17,489 nt of DNA from JANWHF01 sp036276235 (GTDB taxonomy: Bacteria > Planctomycetota > Phycisphaerae > Tepidisphaerales > Tepidisphaeraceae). Position numbers and translations under genes: made by a program. Shown here one piece after another: positions 13,821 through 17,489 of this stretch (position 1 is its first letter; the number at the start of each line of letters is the position of its first letter). Where the stretch lies: positions 1 to 17,489 of the forward strand of contig DATBDZ010000282.1 of NCBI GenBank assembly GCA_036276235.1, read 5' to 3'. A model generated the notes under the pieces. It ran no database searches, had not been told where the DNA came from, and saw only the letters and a list, made by a program, of their open reading frames with translations.

Positions 13821-14570
13821 TCAGCTTCCGCTGACGCCCGCCCTGTGGCGTTCGTCAATGAGCGACGAGCCCTCTTCCCGTCCCATTGCCATTAGCGCCA
13901 AGAGCGTGATGTAGGCCAGTAGCAGAAAGACAAAGAACAGGCTCGCCATCCCGAAGAGCAATGGATGCTCAAACGGATGGCTCAACTGCAATACCATCCG
14001 CCCCAGCAGTGCATCGGGCTTGGTGAACAGGTCCCAGCTATTGGATCGATTGAAGCGGCCCAGCGAAATCCCGAGGCTTCCCAGCCCCAGCGCGCCGATC
14101 GCGATCAGCCAGCCGGCCATAACTCCCAGCCGATCGCGGGCGATGCGATGGACCATGTACATGGAGACCAGGCCAAGAAGCATGCCGTTCCAGCCGAAGC
14201 TCAGCGCCATCACCAGATCGCACCACCAGACCGGATCGTGCCCGGTCATCGGCAGATGCTTCAGATCAGTCCAGAGATACGGCGCGTTGGGGAAAAACAG
14301 CAGCCACATCGCGCCCAGCGAGAGCATCAGGACGTTTCGTTTGGTCTGCCGCAGATGTCCGTAATACATCGCCGCGGCAATCCAGAACGGAATCCAGGCC
14401 AGAAACAGATTCCAGATGAGAAATCCATACACCCGATGCCCGCCCATGATCCATCGCGCCACCAGAAGCCCCAGCGAAAGCCAGGTGGAAAGCACGAGAA
14501 TGCCAAGAACGAACAACCGGTGCCGATACGCAAACAAACGGGAAGGTGCGAGCCCCATGAACGATAGCAT
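13821..14570 (-). CDS. DUF1361 integral membrane protein
   Basis: A 249-residue protein with about seven membrane helices. It carries the conserved DUF1361 pieces: NLFLAWIPFWIA, WLLFFPNAPYLWTDLKHL (helix end plus outer loop), then SLGISLGRFNRSNSWDLF. The family is uncharacterised; a membrane role is all that is known. The frame is open from an ATG at 14681, but that codon lies inside a repeat element and the extra 37 residues are hydrophilic and unlike the family, so a later start is chosen. ATG 14570 follows a weak AAAAGA; ATG 14558 follows TATGCT by seven bases and is an alternative leaderless start. Both give the same membrane domain. It faces the HDOD gene across a large palindromic element. 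Confidence 0.85.
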   Translation of the reverse strand: MLSFMGLAPSRLFAYRHRLFVLGILVLSTWLSLGLLVARWIMGGHRVYGFLIWNLFLAWIPFWIAAAMYYGHLRQTKRNVLMLSLGAMWLLFFPNAPYLWTDLKHLPMTGHDPVWWCDLVMALSFGWNGMLLGLVSMYMVHRIARDRLGVMAGWLIAIGALGLGSLGISLGRFNRSNSWDLFTKPDALLGRMVLQLSHPFEHPLLFGMASLFFVFLLLAYITLLALMAMGREEGSSLIDERHRAGVSGS

Positions 14571-14678
14571 ACGCGTCTTTTCGGCATTTTGATAGCGGCC
14601 AGACGAGAGCCAAAGCCCGGACGCGGCTCGATCGGCATCAGGGGAGTTCTTTTCAGCGTCGTCTGACACACAAACCGT

Positions 14679-14755
14679 CATGCTGAGCTGAGGTACTCCG
14701 AAGCATCTGGCTCCCTCGCGCGAACCGGCCAGATGCTTCGGAGTACCTCAGCATG
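14679..14755. repeat. Long inverted-repeat element, copy 1 (CTGAGGTACTCCGAAGCATC)
   Basis: Left arm 14679-14710 and right arm 14727-14755 are inverted copies; the left arm has an extra five-base GCTGA duplication. The loop is about 16 bases. It lies between the DUF1361 gene and the lipoprotein gene. A second copy lies at 15957-16036. Confidence 0.92.
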
Positions 14756-14808
14756 GCAGTACCCCGGTATTGGGCTTTGTATGCACAACCTTGCGTTCCT
14801 CGCGCGGT

Positions 14809-15834
14809 TCATTTGCCCGACTTCGGCGTGCCGAGTGTGACCACCTTCTTGGCCGCAGGCTCCGGCTTGTCCGCGCCGGGCGACCCAAACAACGCCGTGA
14901 TTTGAATCTGATCCGCAGTTTGGATCTGCACGTCCTTCAGTTCCAGCTCGCCCGTCGGAAAGCTGAACACCGGCTTGCTGCGGTTTTCATATTTCGCGAG
15001 GCCGGGGCGGATGATGTTGACGATCAGGGGGCCGAGGGCTTCGTCGCCGTCGCATTGCAGGTGGGTGAGCTTGGCGTTCATGGCGTTGTCGATATCGACG
15101 TGCGCCTGGAAGCGCATGCCGGCGGGAATGAAGCCGACGTGCGTCGCCAGGTGCAGATCGAGCGTCAGCGAGCGCCGCGTGCTTGCATCGAGCTTGATGT
15201 TGACCGAATCAACTTTGACGCCGTACTTGCCGGCGGCGGCGCGGGTGCTGACGAGCACGACGCGCTCAAGATCAGCTGGCGTGATTTGGAAATCGAGCCG
15301 CGCATGTTTTGCGTCGGCGAGCATCAGCACGGGGCGGCCGCCTTCATCGTGCTCGTAATCGAGCCGCGCATGAGACGCGGTGAGGCTCAGTTTCATCTTG
15401 CCGCGATCGCACAGCAGCGGATCGCCTTGCAGATCAAACTGGCCGACGTCGAACTGGCCTTCGACCTTGCCGCTGGGCTTGGTGTTTTTGTTGTCCTTGG
15501 TGAGATCCATCCTGCCGCCGGCGAGATCGAACTTCAGCGAAGAGAGCGTCGGCACGCGACCGGCGGCAGAAACGATCTGCGCATCCTCATCCTTGAACTT
15601 CAGATTCTTCCGCCAGCCGGCGTCGAGGGCATCACTCAATTGCTGCCGCGTCGTGGGAAGCGAATCGGTCACCAGCGGAAAGACGCAAAAGCCCTTGGCA
15701 TCAAACCAGGCGCGCGGCTTGCGATGAGCGGCAGTCGAGTGCCGCGAGGAATGTTTGGCGTCGTTGCAACCAAGCAAGGATAAGCAGACGCCAACTGTCG
15801 CGATCGCGCCAATGCGCGGAAGTATGCGGGCCAT
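14809..15834 (-). CDS. Lipoprotein of unknown function
   Basis: A 341-residue protein with a lipoprotein signal: MARILPRIGAIATVGVCLSL followed by LGC, with Cys23 as the lipid-modified residue. The start at 15834 is well supported by AGGAG eight bases upstream. The mature part opens with a low-complexity His/Ser/Lys linker and then reads as alternating strands (KMKLSLTASHARLDYEHD, HARLDFQITPADLERVVL, RSLTLDLHLATHVGFIPAGM), the style of lipid- or membrane-associated beta domains such as DUF2993 or AsmA-like folds. That comparison is only an impression. The C-terminus is Pro/Lys-rich. No enzyme motif is seen. The gene is bracketed by the two copies of the long inverted-repeat element. Confidence 0.75.
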   Translation of the reverse strand: MARILPRIGAIATVGVCLSLLGCNDAKHSSRHSTAAHRKPRAWFDAKGFCVFPLVTDSLPTTRQQLSDALDAGWRKNLKFKDEDAQIVSAAGRVPTLSSLKFDLAGGRMDLTKDNKNTKPSGKVEGQFDVGQFDLQGDPLLCDRGKMKLSLTASHARLDYEHDEGGRPVLMLADAKHARLDFQITPADLERVVLVSTRAAAGKYGVKVDSVNIKLDASTRRSLTLDLHLATHVGFIPAGMRFQAHVDIDNAMNAKLTHLQCDGDEALGPLIVNIIRPGLAKYENRSKPVFSFPTGELELKDVQIQTADQIQITALFGSPGADKPEPAAKKVVTLGTPKSGK

Positions 15835-15956
15835 GGTTATGCTCCTGCGGAATCGATCCGCCGATCATCGTCTCGGCGAGCCACATATTAGAACCGCGGG
15901 GAGGCGGGAGGTTTGTGCGGGACCTGAAACGGGAAAAACATGCTTCCCGGGTGGGA

Positions 15957-16036
15957 CCGTCATGCTGAGGTACTCCGAAGCATCTGGCTGGATTGCGCGG
16001 GGCGGCCAGATGCTTCGGAGTACCTCGGCATGACGG
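15957..16036. repeat. Long inverted-repeat element, copy 2
   Basis: Arms 15957-15988 and 16005-16036 are 32-base inverted copies with one mismatch around a 16-base loop. The arm sequence is the same as in copy 1 (head CCGTCATG, core GAGGTACTCCGAAGCATCTG). Apart from this element and a -10-like site just before the MFS gene, nothing else is seen in 15835-16149. Confidence 0.94.
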
Positions 16037-16176
16037 TTTCATCCGGTAATGATCCTGAATCACCGCAAGCGAACGGATTAGCGGGCATCGCACGGTCATT
16101 TTCGCCCGGTTCCTGTGCGCGACGGATCGTCATCGGCCGATAATGTAGCATGACTGTCGCAACAAGTGACGCCACC

Positions 16177-16182
16177 TATAAT
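16177..16182 (+). promoter_or_regulatory. Consensus -10 element TATAAT, leaderless start of the MFS gene
   Basis: TATAAT is followed by CGCCCC and then the ATG at 16189, so transcription would begin at about the start codon. The -35 region at normal spacing (CTGTCG) is weak. This decides the start in favour of 16189 over the ATG at 16150. Confidence 0.6.
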
Positions 16183-16188
16183 CGCCCC

Positions 16189-17466
16189 ATGGCGTGGAAG
16201 CGGCGTGGGGAGACGACTTTGGGGCTGACGACGATTCTCCATGCGTTTACGCACGCCTATCAGGGTATTTTGGTGCCGCTATATCTGCTGATGGTGGCCG
16301 ATCTGCATCTGGCGGGCGTGAAGCAGGCGGGGCTGCTCGTCACCGTTTACATGCTCGTCTATGCGCTCGGTAGTTACACGGCCGGGGTGTTGGCGGATCA
16401 CGTCAGCCGGCGCGATTTGCTCGGGTACGGCATCATCGTTAACGCGCTGGCCATCGCGCTGATGGGCCTCACGCGAAATTACAATTTGCTGCTCCTGCTC
16501 GCCGTGGTGGGGGGATTGGCCGGCACGCTCTTTCATCCGGCGGCCAACTCGCTGGTGCCGGCGCATTTCCCAAAATCGCCGGGGATGGCCATCGGCATGC
16601 TCGGCATCGGATCGGGCCTGGGATTTTTCCTAGGCCCGCAATACGCCGGCTGGCGGGCGCAAACGGCAACCTGGCATTTCGCCCACGTGGGCAACTGGCA
16701 GCGGCCGTGCGTTGAGATGGGATTGGCGGGCGCGGTGTTCGGCGTGATCTACCTCTTCTTCGCGCGCGAGGCGCGGGCGAAGGGTCATGCGAGCCATCCG
16801 CACGCGCCGCCGCGGCGGCTCATCAGTGCCGATCAACGCATTCGCGTGCTGAGCATCGGATTGATCCTCGGCTGCCGCGATTTTGCGGGCGTCGCTTCAT
16901 TTTCCCTGGCGAGCATTTATCTGCAAAAGGCGATGGGCTACGACGCGCGGCAGACAGGTTTCATCCTCGGCGTCATGATGCTTCTCACGATCGTCGCCAA
17001 CCCGCTGGCCGTCTGGCTCAGCCCCGGCAACCGCCGCTTGCCGACGATGATCGGAATCCTGCTGGTCGGCGCTGCGATCATCGCGACGGTGCCGCTCTGG
17101 AGTAAATCGTTTGTGCTGCCCGTGCTGATCGTGTTTCAGGCGGCGCATCTGGGAAGCTACGCCGTCAGTGACGCCGCGATGCTCGAACGCGTGCCCACGG
17201 AAGTGCGCGGCCGAGTCGTGGGCCTCTTCCTCATCGTCGCCAGCACGCTCGCGGCAATCAGCCCCTGGTGCATGGGATTCTGGACGGATTCGTTCGGCGC
17301 GGACGCATCGCGGCAGATGCGATATATGCCGCCGTTTGTTGCGCTAGGCGTGTTGATGATCGTCGCGGCATTCTCCGCGCCGCTGATCGCGCGGCTCGGA
17401 AAGCCGATCGAGCACGCGATCAATCCGCTCGCGGAGATTAGTCCGACGATGGAGACTGTCGTTTAG
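16189..17466 (+). CDS. MFS transporter
   Basis: A 425-residue inner-membrane protein with about twelve helices in two halves. The first helix HAFTHAYQGILVPLY (18-32) and the block LFHPAANSLVPAHF followed by GMAIGMLGIGSGLGFFLGP resemble the fosmidomycin-resistance (Fsr) branch of the major facilitator family. Motif A, GVLADHVSRR (66-75), lies between helices 2 and 3, and a degenerate second copy occurs around VPTEVRGRVVGLF in the C-terminal half. The substrate is unknown; efflux of a small molecule is the likely role. I use the ATG at 16189 because a consensus -10 lies six bases before it; the ATG at 16150 would add MTVATSDATYNRP, part of which overlaps that -10. The C-terminus is complete. 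It is a single-gene unit, with only 23 bases of window beyond it. Confidence 0.88.
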   Translation: MAWKRRGETTLGLTTILHAFTHAYQGILVPLYLLMVADLHLAGVKQAGLLVTVYMLVYALGSYTAGVLADHVSRRDLLGYGIIVNALAIALMGLTRNYNLLLLLAVVGGLAGTLFHPAANSLVPAHFPKSPGMAIGMLGIGSGLGFFLGPQYAGWRAQTATWHFAHVGNWQRPCVEMGLAGAVFGVIYLFFAREARAKGHASHPHAPPRRLISADQRIRVLSIGLILGCRDFAGVASFSLASIYLQKAMGYDARQTGFILGVMMLLTIVANPLAVWLSPGNRRLPTMIGILLVGAAIIATVPLWSKSFVLPVLIVFQAAHLGSYAVSDAAMLERVPTEVRGRVVGLFLIVASTLAAISPWCMGFWTDSFGADASRQMRYMPPFVALGVLMIVAAFSAPLIARLGKPIEHAINPLAEISPTMETVV

Positions 17467-17489
17467 ATTTGAAGGACAGGTCTTACTCC

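Noticed and set aside
13821..14681. Longer 286-residue version of the DUF1361 protein
   Set aside because: Its ATG is part of a repeat element found elsewhere in the window, and the added N-terminus is hydrophilic and not family-like.
14770..15783. Plus-strand open frame of 337 residues opposite the unknown lipoprotein
   Set aside because: The minus-strand gene has a ribosome site and lipobox; the plus frame has neither and begins in the intergenic gap.

Overview
The window reads as chromosomal DNA from a GC-rich, free-living bacterium, most likely a planctomycete of the Phycisphaerae type. This is inferred from gene types, not from a marker gene. The clues are a C-terminal CxxCG...CPECG zinc-ribbon membrane protein, a PL10 pectate lyase, single-gene transcription units with many strand switches, several lineage-type lipoproteins and secreted proteins of unknown function, and intergenic spaces full of palindromic repeats. 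No tRNA, rRNA, CRISPR array, integrase or transposase gene is visible.

Layout. Positions 1-2502 hold two tandem paralogous multi-pass membrane proteins (ABC-permease-like), the first cut by the window edge, with a hairpin cluster between them. A secreted protein of unknown function (2507-3745, minus) converges on the second. Positions 3867-4887 hold small or damaged genes: a 74-residue orphan and a frameshifted membrane/zinc-ribbon gene whose stop overlaps the start of a PL10 pectate lyase (4884-5936). Next is a frameshifted gene for a putative fused immunity protein (double-CxxC, SitI6-like, plus SUKH/SMI1), then a DinB-fold protein, a 480-base gene-poor stretch, and a divergent NagB-like sugar-phosphate isomerase relative. 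The minus strand continues with a gluzincin-like lipoprotein and a PBP4-type D-Ala-D-Ala carboxypeptidase (dacB). An HDOD regulator (plus), a DUF1361 membrane protein (minus), an unknown lipoprotein (minus) and an MFS transporter (plus) close the window.

Function. The genes do not form one pathway. Recurrent themes are cell envelope (permeases, dacB, lipoproteins), pectin use (PL10) and possible immunity to contact-delivered toxins. Two genes close to the pectate lyase each carry a frameshift, which may be real decay or sequencing error.

The most unusual content is between genes. At least eight palindromic elements, mostly inverted pairs of 19-34-base arms that each contain a smaller palindrome, sit only in intergenic space (or at gene edges). 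Several share an outer head (GTAGGG) but carry different stems. One cluster shows hairpins with a constant TTCT/AGAA loop and stems that change by compensatory substitutions. The architecture resembles REPINs. A second theme is start sites with a -10-like hexamer six bases before the ATG, which suggests leaderless mRNAs for three genes and gives preferred starts for two of them.
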